Positions 24,677-33,610 of a stretch of 64,000 bases of DNA are shown one piece after another (position 1 is the first letter of the stretch; the number at the start of each line of letters is the position of its first letter). Made by a program: the position numbers and the translations under genes. The notes beneath the pieces were generated by a model, which saw only the letters and a program-made list of their open reading frames with translations, did no database searches and was not told the DNA's origin. This DNA comes from Chersky-840 sp036511675 (lineage in GTDB: Bacteria > Actinomycetota > Acidimicrobiia > Acidimicrobiales > UBA8190): NCBI GenBank assembly GCA_036511675.1, contig DATCBU010000117.1, forward strand, positions 10,860-74,859, in the 5' to 3' direction.

Positions 24677-27351
24677 CGGCCGATGGCCTCGGCCACCTCG
24701 TCGCGCTTGGCGTCACCGGTGTCGGCCAGCTCGCTGAGCACGGCCACCACCAGGTGGGCGGCGTCGACCTCGAAAAAGCGGCGCAAGGCGGCCCGGGTGT
24801 CGGAGCGTCCGAAGCCGTCGGTCCCCAGTGAGACGAAGGGCCGGGGCACCCACCGGGCCACTTGGTCGGGGACGGCCCGCAGGTAGTCGGTCACCGCCAC
24901 CACCGGTCCGGTCCCGTCCGCCAGGGCACGGGTGACGTAGGGGACGGCGCGCTCGGCGTGGGGATGGAGGCGGTTGGCTCGTTCCACCGACAGGGCGTCC
25001 TCGCGCAGCTCGGTGTACGACGTCACCGACCAGGCATCGGCCGAGACACCCCAGTCCGCCGCCAGCATGGCGCGCGCCTCCATGGCGACCTGCCACATGG
25101 GCCCCGAGAAGAGCAGGGTGGCGCGCCGGTTGGTGCCGTCGGGCACCTCGGCGGGCTCGGCGAAGCGGTACATGCCGCGCAGGACTCCGGCCCGCACCAC
25201 GTCGCCGGCGTCGCCGGTGGGGAGGGGGGGCATGGGGTAGTTCTCGTTGTAGAGGGTGAGGTACCAGAAGCGGTCCTCGGGCTCGGGCCCCATGATCCTG
25301 GTGACGGCGTCGTGCATGATGACGCCGATCTCATAGGCGAAGGCGGGGTCGTAGATGTGCGCCGCGGGGTTCACCGAGGCGAGCAGGGGCGAGTGGCCGT
25401 CGTCGTGCTGGAGGCCTTCTCCTTGCAAGGTGGTGCGGCCCGCCGTACACCCGGCCAGGATGCCGCGGCCGCGGATGTCACCGAGGAGCCAGGCCAGGTC
25501 ACCGATGCGCTGGAACCCGAACATGGAATAGAAGAGATAGATGGGCAGCATGGGCCGGCCCCAGGTGGCGTAGGACGTGGCCAGGGCGATGAACGTGGCC
25601 ATGGCACCGGCCTCGGTGATGCCTTCTTGGAGGATCTGGCCCTTGCGGTCCTCGGCGTAGCGGAGGATGAGGTCGGAGTCGACGGGGGTGTAGCGCTGGC
25701 CCTCGGGGGCGTAGATCTTGGACTCGGCGATGAGGGGCTCGAGGCCGAAGGTGCGGGCCTCGTCGGGGACGATGGGGGCGACGTAGCGCCCCAGGGCGGG
25801 GTCGCGCGCCAGGTTGCGCAGCAGCCGGGCGAAGGCCATGGTCGTGGACGCGGCCTGGGCGCCCGACCCGGCGAACATGTCCGAGAAGGCCTTGTCGTCG
25901 GGGAGGGCATAGTGCGTGACGGCCCGCACCACACGCGACGGCAGGGGGCCGGCCAGGACCTTGCGGCGCCCCGACAGGTACTCGTGGGCGGGGGACCCCT
26001 CGGGGGGGCGGTAGTAGGGGGGTTGTTCGGCGTCGAGGGCCTCGTCGGGGATCTCCTCTTGGAGATAGAGGCGGTCGCGCAGGGCGAGCAGCTGGGCCTT
26101 GGTCATCTTCTTGATCTGATGGGTGGCGTTGCGCGCTTCGATCTCGGGGCCCAGCGTCCAGCCCTTGACGGTCTTGGCCAGGATGACGGTGGGCTGGCCC
26201 ACCTGTTCGGTGGCGAGCTTGTAGGCGGCGTAGAGCTTGCGGTAGTCGTGCCCGCCGCGCGGCAGGGCCTGGAGATCGGCGTCGGAGAGGTGCTCGACCA
26301 GCCGGCGCAGTCGGGGGTCGGGGCCGAAGAAGTGCTCCCGGATGTAGGCGCCGGACTCGGTGGCGTACTTCTGGAATTCGCCGTCGGGGGTGGTGTTCAT
26401 CTTGTCGAGGAGCACGCCGTCGATGTCGCGCGCCAGCAGCTCGTCCCACTTGGATCCCCAGATGACCTTGATGACGTTCCAGCCCGCGCCCCGGAAGGTG
26501 GCCTCGGCCTCCTGGATGACCTTGCCGTTGCCGCGCACGGGGCCGTCGAGGCGTTGCAGGTTGCAGTTGACGACGAAGATCAGGTTGTCCAGGTGCTCGC
26601 GTCCCGCCACGCCCAGGGCACCGATGGACTCGACCTCGTCGAGCTCACCGTCGCCGAGGAAGGCCCAGATGCGACTGGCGGAGGTGTCGACGATCTCGCG
26701 CTGGAGGAGATAGCGCGCCGCGTGGGCCTGGTAGATGGCACACAGGCCACCGAGGCCCATCGACACGGTGGGGTACTCCCAGAATTCGGGGAGGAGGCGG
26801 GGGTGGGGGTAGCTGGGCAGGCCCCGGCCCGAGACCTCCTGGCGGAAATGGTCGAGCTGGTCCTCGGTGAGACGGCCCTCGACGAAGGCGCGGGCGTAGA
26901 TGCCGGGTGAGCCGTGGCCCTGGAAGTAGACGAGGTCCCCGAACCCGCCGTCGGACTTGCCCCGGAAGAAATGGTTGAACCCCACCTCGTAGAGCGAGGC
27001 GGAGCTGGCATAGGTGGCCAGATGGCCCCCGATGCCCTCGCTGCGGTAGTTGGCCCGGCTCACCATGGCCGCCGCGTTCCACCGGATGTAGGCGCGGATG
27101 CGCCTCTCGACGTACTCGTCGCCGGGGAACCAGGGCTCCTGGTCCTGGGGGATGGTGTTGACGTACGGGGTGGACACCGTGGCGGGGAAGTCGACCTGCA
27201 TGGCGCGGGCCCGCTCGAGCAGCTTCATGAGCAGGAAGCGGGCCCGGGGGCGTCCCTCGGCGTCGACGACGGCGTCGAAGGAGTCGATCCACTCCGCCGT
27301 CTCCTGGGGGTCGATGTCGGGAAGTTGATGCGACATTCCGTCGAAGAGCAC
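24634..27351 (-). CDS. aceE: Pyruvate dehydrogenase E1 component (homodimeric)
   Basis: The 905-residue product is close to the actinobacterial AceE length and spans the full E1 core. HQLPDIDPQETAEWIDSFD lies near the start, followed by YVNTIPQDQEPWFPGDEYVE, IRWNAAAMV, EVGFNHFFRGKSDGGFGD and the FQGHGSPGIYARAF stretch. The thiamine-diphosphate motif reads GDGELDEVES. It decarboxylates pyruvate and passes the acetyl group to lipoyl-E2. The GTG at 27351 or the ATG at 27336 could start translation. Its E2 and E3 partners are encoded separately at 32174-35060. Confidence 0.95.
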   Translation of the reverse strand: MLFDGMSHQLPDIDPQETAEWIDSFDAVVDAEGRPRARFLLMKLLERARAMQVDFPATVSTPYVNTIPQDQEPWFPGDEYVERRIRAYIRWNAAAMVSRANYRSEGIGGHLATYASSASLYEVGFNHFFRGKSDGGFGDLVYFQGHGSPGIYARAFVEGRLTEDQLDHFRQEVSGRGLPSYPHPRLLPEFWEYPTVSMGLGGLCAIYQAHAARYLLQREIVDTSASRIWAFLGDGELDEVESIGALGVAGREHLDNLIFVVNCNLQRLDGPVRGNGKVIQEAEATFRGAGWNVIKVIWGSKWDELLARDIDGVLLDKMNTTPDGEFQKYATESGAYIREHFFGPDPRLRRLVEHLSDADLQALPRGGHDYRKLYAAYKLATEQVGQPTVILAKTVKGWTLGPEIEARNATHQIKKMTKAQLLALRDRLYLQEEIPDEALDAEQPPYYRPPEGSPAHEYLSGRRKVLAGPLPSRVVRAVTHYALPDDKAFSDMFAGSGAQAASTTMAFARLLRNLARDPALGRYVAPIVPDEARTFGLEPLIAESKIYAPEGQRYTPVDSDLILRYAEDRKGQILQEGITEAGAMATFIALATSYATWGRPMLPIYLFYSMFGFQRIGDLAWLLGDIRGRGILAGCTAGRTTLQGEGLQHDDGHSPLLASVNPAAHIYDPAFAYEIGVIMHDAVTRIMGPEPEDRFWYLTLYNENYPMPPLPTGDAGDVVRAGVLRGMYRFAEPAEVPDGTNRRATLLFSGPMWQVAMEARAMLAADWGVSADAWSVTSYTELREDALSVERANRLHPHAERAVPYVTRALADGTGPVVAVTDYLRAVPDQVARWVPRPFVSLGTDGFGRSDTRAALRRFFEVDAAHLVVAVLSELADTGDAKRDEVAEAIGRYEIDADSADPWTD

Positions 27352-27544
27352 TGCCCCATGCTACGGGCGGCCTCCTGGCAAGAGACCGACACTGCGAACC
27401 ACGACGGGGGGCCTCGGTGTGATCGGGGGCGGATCGGTGAAGGTGCCCTCATCGGTGGATCGCCGGCCTCGTCTGCCTCACCAGCCTCATGAAGCTCTGT
27501 GTCATCTCAGTGAGACTGATACACCCTCATGGCACACTGAATTC

Positions 27545-28790
27545 GTGCTCGTTTCGCTGAAGACCGTGCGCCAGGACATCGCCCGGGAGCTGGCGGGGGC
27601 CGATCCCGACCGGGTCACCGCCGCTCAGGCCGCCGAGCTCGTGACGCTGTTCGCCGACATCGAGCGACTGGGCTCGGCGGGCAAGGTCCTCTTCTCCCAC
27701 CGCGCCGCGCAGTCCACGAGATGGCGCGACGAGGGCCACCGGTCCGCGGCGTCGTGGATGGCCGAGACCACTGGCACGGGAGTGGGTGAGGCTCTCAACG
27801 CGTTGGAGACGTCATCGGCGCTGGTGTCACTTCCCGAGACTTCTGACGCGCTGCGCAGAGGAGAGCTGTCGGGCACCCAGCTCAAGATCATCGCCGGTGC
27901 CGCGGCGCAGAACCCGGGGACCGAGGGCGCATTGCTGAAGGCGGCCGCCGATCACAGCATCAAGGGGCTCAGAGATCGCGCCGCGCAGGTCCGGGCGCGG
28001 GCGAGCTCGGCCGCGCAGGAGAAGGCGCGGTATTCGGCGGTGCACGCCGCGAGGTACGTGCGCCACTGGGCCGACCCCGACGGGGCCTTCCGCCTCGATG
28101 CCAAGCTCACCCCCGACGCGGGGGCCACACTCCTCTCCGCGCTCGAGCAGGAGGCCGACGTCCGGTTCAAGGCGGCGCGCCAGGCCGACGTGCACGAACC
28201 TCCCGGCGCCCATCTGGCCGACGCCCTGGTGGCACTGGTGGCGGGGGAGCCAGCAGCCCCGGTGTCGGGCCGCACCGGTTCATCGGCGACCGGCAATCCC
28301 CGGGCGACGGTGGTCATCCGCGTGGACGCCAAGGCACTGCGCCGGGGGTATGCCAAGGCGGGCGAGACGTGTGCCATCCGGGGTGGGCCCGGTCCCGGTG
28401 GCCGCGGTGCACCGGCAGCTCTCTGATGCATTCGTGAAGATCGTGGTCCTGGACGGCACCGACGTCACTACGGTGTGCCACGTGGGGCGCAGTGTCTCCC
28501 GACACATCCAGACGGCCCTGGAAGAACGCGACCCGGTGTGTGTGGTCCCGAAGTGCGAGGTCGCCCACGGGCTCGAGGACCATCACTGGGACGTGCCCTA
28601 TGCCGAGTGCGGGACGAGCACCCTGGCCGGCTTGGCCCGGATCTGCTCCTGGCACCACGGCCTGGCCACCTACGAAGGATTGGTGCTGGGCGGTGGGGCG
28701 GGGGCCTGGGAGTGGAGCGAACCCCCGGGCGGGGCGGCCTTCGAAACGGGCCCGCCGGGTTCCGGGACCGGGTTCCGGGATACGGGCTGA
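27545..28790 (+). pseudogene. DUF222/13E12-type HNH endonuclease, frameshifted
   Basis: The first part (GTG 27545 to 28426) encodes a DUF222 domain of about 290 residues, ending near GYAKAGETCAIRG. The same protein continues in another frame from about 28380 to 28790 with GVGPVPVAAVHRQLSDAFVK, VCHVGRSVS and an HNH module CVVPKCEVAHGLEDHHW followed by ICSWHH. One base is skipped around 28379, in a G/C-rich run, so the ORF is broken. It may be a natural pseudogene, a frameshift mutation or an assembly error. Members of this family are multicopy in actinobacteria and are often linked to mobile or phage-like elements. Confidence 0.85.
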
Positions 28791-28800
28791 AGTGTTTGGT

Positions 28801-29106
28801 TCAGTCCGAGGAACCGAAGCGGACGATGGAACTGGTCGCCTTCTGGCAGGCGGCGCGCCGGTCGTAGGGGGCTTCGCGCTCGGCATCATCGGCCCGGCGC
28901 ATGTCGGCCGGCCCCGCCCAGGGGCTGGCTCCCGAGGCGGCCGGGACCAGGGATACGGGCATGGGGACGTCCGGGGGCGGGTCGAAGGACTCGAGGCCAC
29001 CGTCGCGGACGAGTTTGGTGGGGTGGCCCTCGGAGAAGTACCGGAATTCGTGCACGAGGTAAGGGTCCCGGAACCAGCCCAATGTGTTGGTCGTCAGGGT
29101 GGTCAT
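28801..29106 (-). CDS. 101-residue protein, unknown, next to PHO-like box
   Basis: I do not recognise this family. The N-terminal half is aromatic and tightly packed (TLGWFRDPYLVHEFRYFSEG, HPTKLVRDGG). The rest is Pro/Ala/Asp-rich and ends in a short basic and Ser-rich tail. No membrane segment is seen. The ATG start lies only 8 bp from an array of 11-bp repeats like the Streptomyces PHO box, so its promoter, if any, overlaps that array. Confidence 0.55.
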   Translation of the reverse strand: MTTLTTNTLGWFRDPYLVHEFRYFSEGHPTKLVRDGGLESFDPPPDVPMPVSLVPAASGASPWAGPADMRRADDAEREAPYDRRAACQKATSSIVRFGSSD

Positions 29107-29113
29107 GGAGCCA

Positions 29114-29157
29114 GTTTACCTCTAGTTCACCTTTCGTTCACGTTTAGATAACCTTCG
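29114..29157 (+). promoter_or_regulatory. Four tandem 11-bp repeats resembling a PHO box
   Basis: Four units of 11 bp run without gaps: GTTTACCTCTA (29114), GTTCACCTTTC (29125), GTTCACGTTTA (29136) and GATAACCTTCG (29147). In Streptomyces, PhoP binds 11-nt direct repeat units with the first seven bases GTTCACC. The four units match that core at 6, 7, 6 and 5 of 7 positions. The array lies 77 bp before rnhA and 8 bp from the 101-residue minus-strand gene. It is a predicted phosphate-starvation control site; the target gene is uncertain. Confidence 0.6.
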
Positions 29158-29234
29158 AGGGCCGGCCGAACCCTCGTACCTGCCCGAACGGGCGTCCACC
29201 CACGGCACCGGGCGGGCCGTGCATGCTGGGGCCG

Positions 29235-29705
29235 ATGTCCGAGACAGCGGTGTTCGAAACGACGGTGTTCACCGATGGGTCGTGCCTGGGGAACCCGGGG
29301 CCCGGAGGGTGGGCCTGGGCGGTGCCCGACGGGCCCTTCGCCAGCGGGGCCGAGCCACGGTCGACCAACCAGCGGATGGAGATCGTGGCGGTGATCCGGG
29401 CCCTCGAGGCGCTGGAGGGCCCGGTGCACGTGAACAGCGACTCGACCTACGTGGTCAATTGCTTCCGCGACCGGTGGTGGGAGGGGTGGAAGCGCCGGGG
29501 CTGGCGCAACACGGCGGGCAAGCCGGTGGCGAACCGGGACCTGTGGGAGCCGCTGCTGTCGTTGGGGCTGGACTCCGACCGGGCCGTGCGGTTCAGCTGG
29601 GTCAAGGGGCATTCCGGCAACGTGATGAACGACGGGGTGGACCTCCTGGCCGTCGAGGCCGCCACCTCGCAGCACGGGGTATCGGGCGACCACTTCGTCC
29701 CCTGA
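29235..29705 (+). CDS. rnhA: Ribonuclease H (type I)
   Basis: The 156-residue protein has the RNase H fold and its four catalytic acids. The first Asp is in TDGSCLGNPGPGGWA, the Glu in RMEIVAVIRAL, the second Asp in NSDSTYVVN, and the last in NDGVDLLA. The length is almost that of E. coli RnhA. It cleaves the RNA strand of RNA-DNA hybrids. The ATG at 29235, with GGGG six bases upstream, is preferred over ATG 29223. The predicted PHO-like array lies upstream. Confidence 0.95.
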   Translation: MSETAVFETTVFTDGSCLGNPGPGGWAWAVPDGPFASGAEPRSTNQRMEIVAVIRALEALEGPVHVNSDSTYVVNCFRDRWWEGWKRRGWRNTAGKPVANRDLWEPLLSLGLDSDRAVRFSWVKGHSGNVMNDGVDLLAVEAATSQHGVSGDHFVP

Positions 29706-29771
29706 CACCGGGCTTCGTGGTATCCGGCCCGCCTTGGCGGTCGGCGGGGGCGCCCCCGTAGCATGCGCCGC

Positions 29772-30533
29772 ATGGACCTCAACAACATCTCCGCGGTCAT
29801 CACGGGCGGCGCGTCCGGGCTGGGCGAGGGCACGGCACGCAAGCTGACGTCGATGGGCGTGCGGTGCACGATCTTCGACCGCAACGAGGACGGCGCCAAG
29901 AAGGTGGCGGGGGAGCTCGGCGCCAACTACGTGGCCGGCGACGTCACCGATCCCGACGACTGCCAGCGGGCCGTGGACCAGGCGGCCGAGGGTGGCACGC
30001 TGCGCATCGCCGTGAACTGTGCCGGCACGGGCTGGGTGGGTCGGGTCATCAACCGGGACAACTCGCCGCACGACCTGAGTGCGTTCAAGTTCATCCAGGA
30101 CCTCAACGTGGTGGGGACGTTCAACGTCATGACGCGCGCCGCCTCGGCCATGGCGGTGACCGAGCCGCTGGCCGACGGCGAACGGGGCGTCATCGTGAAC
30201 ACGGCGTCGGTGGCCGCCTTCGACGGCCAGGTGGGCCAGTTGGCGTACTCGGCGTCGAAGGGTGCCATCGTGGGGATGACGCTCCCCGCGGCGCGCGACC
30301 TGGCGTCGGTGGGGGTGCGCGTGGTGACCATCGCCCCAGGGTTGTTCGACACACCGTTGCTGGGGATGTTGCCCGAGGAGCAGCGCAACGCGCTGGGCCA
30401 GTCGGTGCTGTTCCCCAAGAAGCTGGGCCAGCCCATCCAGTACGGGGAGCTGGTGGCCCACATCGCGCAGAACAGCTACCTCAACGGGGAAGTGATCCGC
30501 CTCGACGGGGGGATCCGTATGCCCCCCAAGTGA
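29772..30533 (+). CDS. SDR similar to 3-hydroxyacyl-CoA dehydrogenase type 2
   Basis: The product has 253 residues from ATG 29772. The NAD-binding motif is TGGASGLGEGTA, the Asp-binding site follows in DRNEDGA, and NCAGTGW is the NNAG-equivalent. The catalytic SASVAAF and YSASK motifs are complete. IAPGLFDTPLLGMLPEE is characteristic of HSD10-type enzymes that oxidise 2-methyl-3-hydroxyacyl-CoA and related substrates. It ends in an unusual tandem repeat. An ATG at 29763 would add three residues. Confidence 0.9.
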   Translation: MDLNNISAVITGGASGLGEGTARKLTSMGVRCTIFDRNEDGAKKVAGELGANYVAGDVTDPDDCQRAVDQAAEGGTLRIAVNCAGTGWVGRVINRDNSPHDLSAFKFIQDLNVVGTFNVMTRAASAMAVTEPLADGERGVIVNTASVAAFDGQVGQLAYSASKGAIVGMTLPAARDLASVGVRVVTIAPGLFDTPLLGMLPEEQRNALGQSVLFPKKLGQPIQYGELVAHIAQNSYLNGEVIRLDGGIRMPPK

Positions 30534-30576
30534 TGCTCCCAAGTGATGCTCCCAAGTGATGCTCCCAAGTGAAGCC
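30525..30576. repeat. 13-bp tandem repeats across an SDR stop codon
   Basis: CCCAAGTGATGCT occurs three times in perfect tandem (30525-30537, 30538-30550, 30551-30563), with a degenerate fourth CCCAAGTGAAGCC (30564-30576). The first unit contains the end of the SDR gene (AAG TGA), so the stop codon lies in repeat 1 and is copied. It could arise by slippage and may vary between strains. Confidence 0.85.
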
Positions 30577-30602
30577 CCCAGTGATGAAGGAATAGGGCAC
30601 CC

Positions 30603-31619
30603 GTGAAGTACGTCGACATCGGCGGGGCCAGGCTGTCCGCCATCGGGCTCGGGACGTGGCAGTTCGGCTCGACGGAGTGGGGCTACGGGGCCGACTACTC
30701 CGACCGCGAGGCCGACGCCATCGTGCAACGGGCCCTCGACGTGGGCATCACCTTGTTCGACACGGCAGAGATCTACGGCTTCGGGCGGTCAGAGCGGATC
30801 TTGGGCAAGGCCCTGGGGGACCGGCGTGACGAGGCCTTCATCGCCTCGAAGATCTTCCCGGTCCTGCCCATAGGGCCCGTGGTGCTGCAGCGGGCCCGGG
30901 GGAGCCTGCGGCGGCTGGGAGTGGACGCGCTGGACCTGTACCAGTTGCATCAGCCCAATCCGGTGGTGCCGCTGTCGGCGACGATGCCGGCGTTGGGGCA
31001 GTTGCTGGACGAGGGGGTCGTGCGCCACGTGGGGGTCTCGAACTACTCGTTGGCACGGTGGGAGGCGGCCGAGGAGGCGTTGGGGCGGCCGGTGCTGTCG
31101 AACCAGGTGCGCTACAGCCTGGTGGACCGACGGCCCGAGAAGGACCTATTGCCGTGGGCCCAGGCCCATGACCGGGTGATCATCGCCTACAGCCCGCTGG
31201 CGCAGGGGTTGCTGTCGGCGCGCTATGACGAGCACCACCGGCCCGGCGGCATCGTGCGATCGGCGTCACCGGGGTTTCATCCCGAGAACCTGCGCCGAGC
31301 CGAGCCCATGCTGGGCGTGCTGCGGGACGTGGCCGAGACCCATCACTCCACGGCGTCACAGATCGCGCTGGCGTGGCTGATCCGGCGCCCCAACGTGGTG
31401 GTGATCCCGGGTGCGAGCTCGGCCGCGCAGGTGGAGGTCAACGCGGCGGCGGCCGACATCGAGCTCACCGACGACGAGGACGCGGCGTTGGTGGCAGCGT
31501 CGGACGCGTTCGAGCCGCTGGCGGCGACGGCGGTGCTGCCCGATCTGATCCGGGAGCGCGTGTCTGGCTTCTTCGGTCGCATGACCGGTGGCACCGGCGG
31601 CGGCCCGGCATCCTCGTAG
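30603..31619 (+). CDS. Aldo/keto reductase
   Basis: The 338-residue TIM-barrel protein starts at GTG 30603. The catalytic Asp-Tyr pair is in FDTAEIYG, the catalytic Lys in ASKIFP and the His in YQLHQP. The NADPH-binding end is VVIPGASSAAQVEVNAAA. Length and motifs place it with Tas/YajO-like AKRs that reduce aldehydes and quinones. Its C-terminal tail is Gly/Thr/Ser-rich. Confidence 0.92.
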   Translation: MKYVDIGGARLSAIGLGTWQFGSTEWGYGADYSDREADAIVQRALDVGITLFDTAEIYGFGRSERILGKALGDRRDEAFIASKIFPVLPIGPVVLQRARGSLRRLGVDALDLYQLHQPNPVVPLSATMPALGQLLDEGVVRHVGVSNYSLARWEAAEEALGRPVLSNQVRYSLVDRRPEKDLLPWAQAHDRVIIAYSPLAQGLLSARYDEHHRPGGIVRSASPGFHPENLRRAEPMLGVLRDVAETHHSTASQIALAWLIRRPNVVVIPGASSAAQVEVNAAAADIELTDDEDAALVAASDAFEPLAATAVLPDLIRERVSGFFGRMTGGTGGGPASS

Positions 31620-31635
31620 TCGTCGGGGTCGACCG

Positions 31636-32052
31636 GTGCGGTACTGGACGGTCGACGAGGCCCGGGAGTACCTGCCGCGGCTGCGTCTCTTGTTGGGGGT
31701 GATCCGCCGGGCCACCCACCTGGGGGTGTCGGCCCGGGGGAACGGCCACGCCGTGCTTCCCGGTGCGCCGCTGCCCGCCGGTCCGCCCGTCACCGAGCCA
31801 GCACCGTCTTCCGAGCCAGCACCGTCTTCGCCGGCGGTGGACTTCGACGTGAAGGATGCGCTGGCGGAGCTCGACCGCCAAGGGATTGTCCTTCGCGACC
31901 CAGACCGGGGGCTGATCGACTTCACCGCGCTCCACGGCGGCCGAGAGGTGCTGCTGTGTTGGCAGCTGGGTGAGGACGAGTTGGCGTGGTGGCACTTTCC
32001 CGAGGACGGGTTCGCCGGACGCCGCCCCCTGCCCTTGCCGCCCGAGCTCTGA
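31636..32052 (+). CDS. DUF2203 family protein
   Basis: This 138-residue protein starts at GTG 31636 with RYWTVDEAREYLPRLRLL, the DUF2203 opening. It ends LLCWQLGEDELAWWHFPEDG, the conserved C-terminal part. The linker between the two (about residues 40-65) is Pro/Ser/Ala-rich and contains a short duplicated EPAPSS. The family function is unknown. It follows the aldo/keto reductase gene by 16 bp. Confidence 0.83.
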   Translation: MRYWTVDEAREYLPRLRLLLGVIRRATHLGVSARGNGHAVLPGAPLPAGPPVTEPAPSSEPAPSSPAVDFDVKDALAELDRQGIVLRDPDRGLIDFTALHGGREVLLCWQLGEDELAWWHFPEDGFAGRRPLPLPPEL

Positions 32053-32094
32053 CCCCTCCTCGCACGCCGTCGGGCCCTTTGTGCCAACTCCGAG

Positions 32095-32111
32095 CGGGGG
32101 GTGCTCCCCCG
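32095..32111 (+). terminator. Hairpin between DUF2203 and lpd
   Basis: CGGGGG (32095-32100) pairs with CCCCCG (32106-32111) around the loop GTGCT, followed by TTAGG. It sits 42 bp after the DUF2203 stop and 63 bp before lpd, so it may end the upstream transcript or attenuate the lpd leader. Confidence 0.5.
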
Positions 32112-32173
32112 TTAGGCTGGAACACGGACCAGGCCCCGGGCGTTGCAGGGCACGGGAACTTGAGGACGCGGAG

Positions 32174-33610
32174 GTGATCAGGACGGCCGAGACCACTGAA
32201 TTCGATGTGGTGGTGATCGGCGGCGGGCCCGGTGGGTATGCCACCGCCCTGTACGGGGCTGCGGCGGGCCTGCGGGTCGCCGTGGTCGAACGGGACAAGG
32301 TCGGTGGGACGTGCCTGCACCGGGGATGTGTCCCGGCCAAGGAGTTCCTGGAGACCGCCAGTGTGGTGCGGACGGTGGCGAGTGCCAAGGAATTCGGTGT
32401 CCAGGCCGGCCAACCCGTGGTCGACTTCGCCGTGAGCCAGGGACGCAAGCAGAAGGTGGTCGACCAGCTTTTCAAGGGTCTGGCCGGGCTCATGAAGGGC
32501 CGGGGCATCGTGACCTTCAACGGCGTCGGCACACTCCTGCCCGGTCGGCGGGTGCGGATCGATCCCGCTCCGGGGGCAGGCGAGGGTGCGACCCAGCCAC
32601 TGGAGATCACGGGTCGCAACGTCGTGCTGGCCACCGGGTCGGTGCCGCGCACCATCCCCGGGTTCGATGTCGAAGGCCGGGTGGTCATGACCTCGGACGA
32701 GGTGCTGGCGCTCGACACGCTGCCGGCGTCGGTGGCCGTCATCGGGGGCGGGGCCATCGGGTGTGAGTTCGCATCGATGTTCTCCGACCTCGGGAGCCAG
32801 GTCACGGTGCTCGAGGCGTTGCCTTCTCTGTTGACGGGGTGTGACAACGACGTGGTGGGCGTGGTGGCGCGCTCGTTCCGCAAGCGGGGGATCAACGTCC
32901 ACAACGGGGTGACGGTGCACGGTCACTCGCCCAACGGGGCGGGGACGACGGTCAGCTTCGGGGACGGGGAGTCGGTCACCGTCGACGCCGTCGTGGTGTC
33001 GGTCGGGCGGCGACCGCTGACCGAGGGTCTGCTGGCCGAGGGGACGAACGTGACCCTCGACGAGCGGGGGTTCGTCATTGTCGACGAGTACCAGCGCAGC
33101 GCGGCCGAAGGTGTGTGGGCGGTGGGGGACGTGGTCAACACCCCGCAGCTGGCGCATGTGGGCTTCGCCGAAGGGATCCTCGCCATCAAGGCCATGTTGG
33201 GAGAGGCGGCACTGCCCGTGGACTACTCGCGGGTGCCGTGGGCCATCTACTGCCATCCCGAGGTGGCCTTCGCGGGGCTGACCGAGGCCCAGGCCAAGGA
33301 GGCGGGGCTGGACGTGGTGGTGAAGAAAGACCCCTTCGGGGGCAACAGCCGGGCCCGGATCGTGGGTGAGACCGAGGGTCTGGTGAAGGTCATCGCCGAG
33401 CGGCTTCCCGACGGCCGGGCCGGGCGGATCGTAGGCGTGCACATGGTCGGTCCCTGGGTGACCGAGCAGTTGGGGCAGGGGTATATGGCGGTGAACTGGG
33501 AGGCCACGCCCGAGGAGATCGGGCAGTTCATCCAGCCGCATCCCACGCTGTCGGAGGCGTTCGGTGAGACAGTGTTGGCGCTCACCGGAAGGGGACTGCA
33601 CGTTGGCTGA
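32174..33610 (+). CDS. lpd: Dihydrolipoyl dehydrogenase (E3)
   Basis: The 478-residue flavoprotein from GTG 32174 re-oxidises dihydrolipoamide with NAD. It has FAD motif GGGPGGYATALYGAAAGLRV, the redox pair GGTCLHRGCVPAK (a variant of CLNVGCIPSK), the NAD motif GGGAIGCEFASMFS, the second FAD segment GVWAVGDVVNTPQL, and the C-terminal catalytic dyad in HPTLSEAFGE. Its stop overlaps the TTG start of the E2 gene by 8 bp, so the two are coupled. Confidence 0.95.
   Translation: MIRTAETTEFDVVVIGGGPGGYATALYGAAAGLRVAVVERDKVGGTCLHRGCVPAKEFLETASVVRTVASAKEFGVQAGQPVVDFAVSQGRKQKVVDQLFKGLAGLMKGRGIVTFNGVGTLLPGRRVRIDPAPGAGEGATQPLEITGRNVVLATGSVPRTIPGFDVEGRVVMTSDEVLALDTLPASVAVIGGGAIGCEFASMFSDLGSQVTVLEALPSLLTGCDNDVVGVVARSFRKRGINVHNGVTVHGHSPNGAGTTVSFGDGESVTVDAVVVSVGRRPLTEGLLAEGTNVTLDERGFVIVDEYQRSAAEGVWAVGDVVNTPQLAHVGFAEGILAIKAMLGEAALPVDYSRVPWAIYCHPEVAFAGLTEAQAKEAGLDVVVKKDPFGGNSRARIVGETEGLVKVIAERLPDGRAGRIVGVHMVGPWVTEQLGQGYMAVNWEATPEEIGQFIQPHPTLSEAFGETVLALTGRGLHVG

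Noticed and set aside
24862..26910. A 682-residue plus-strand ORF opposite aceE.
   Set aside because: Gly/Val/Asp-rich shadow of the aceE codons with no recognisable domain.
30525..30576. A short CRISPR-like repeat.
   Set aside because: The units are contiguous with no spacers and no cas genes are present, so it is a simple tandem repeat.
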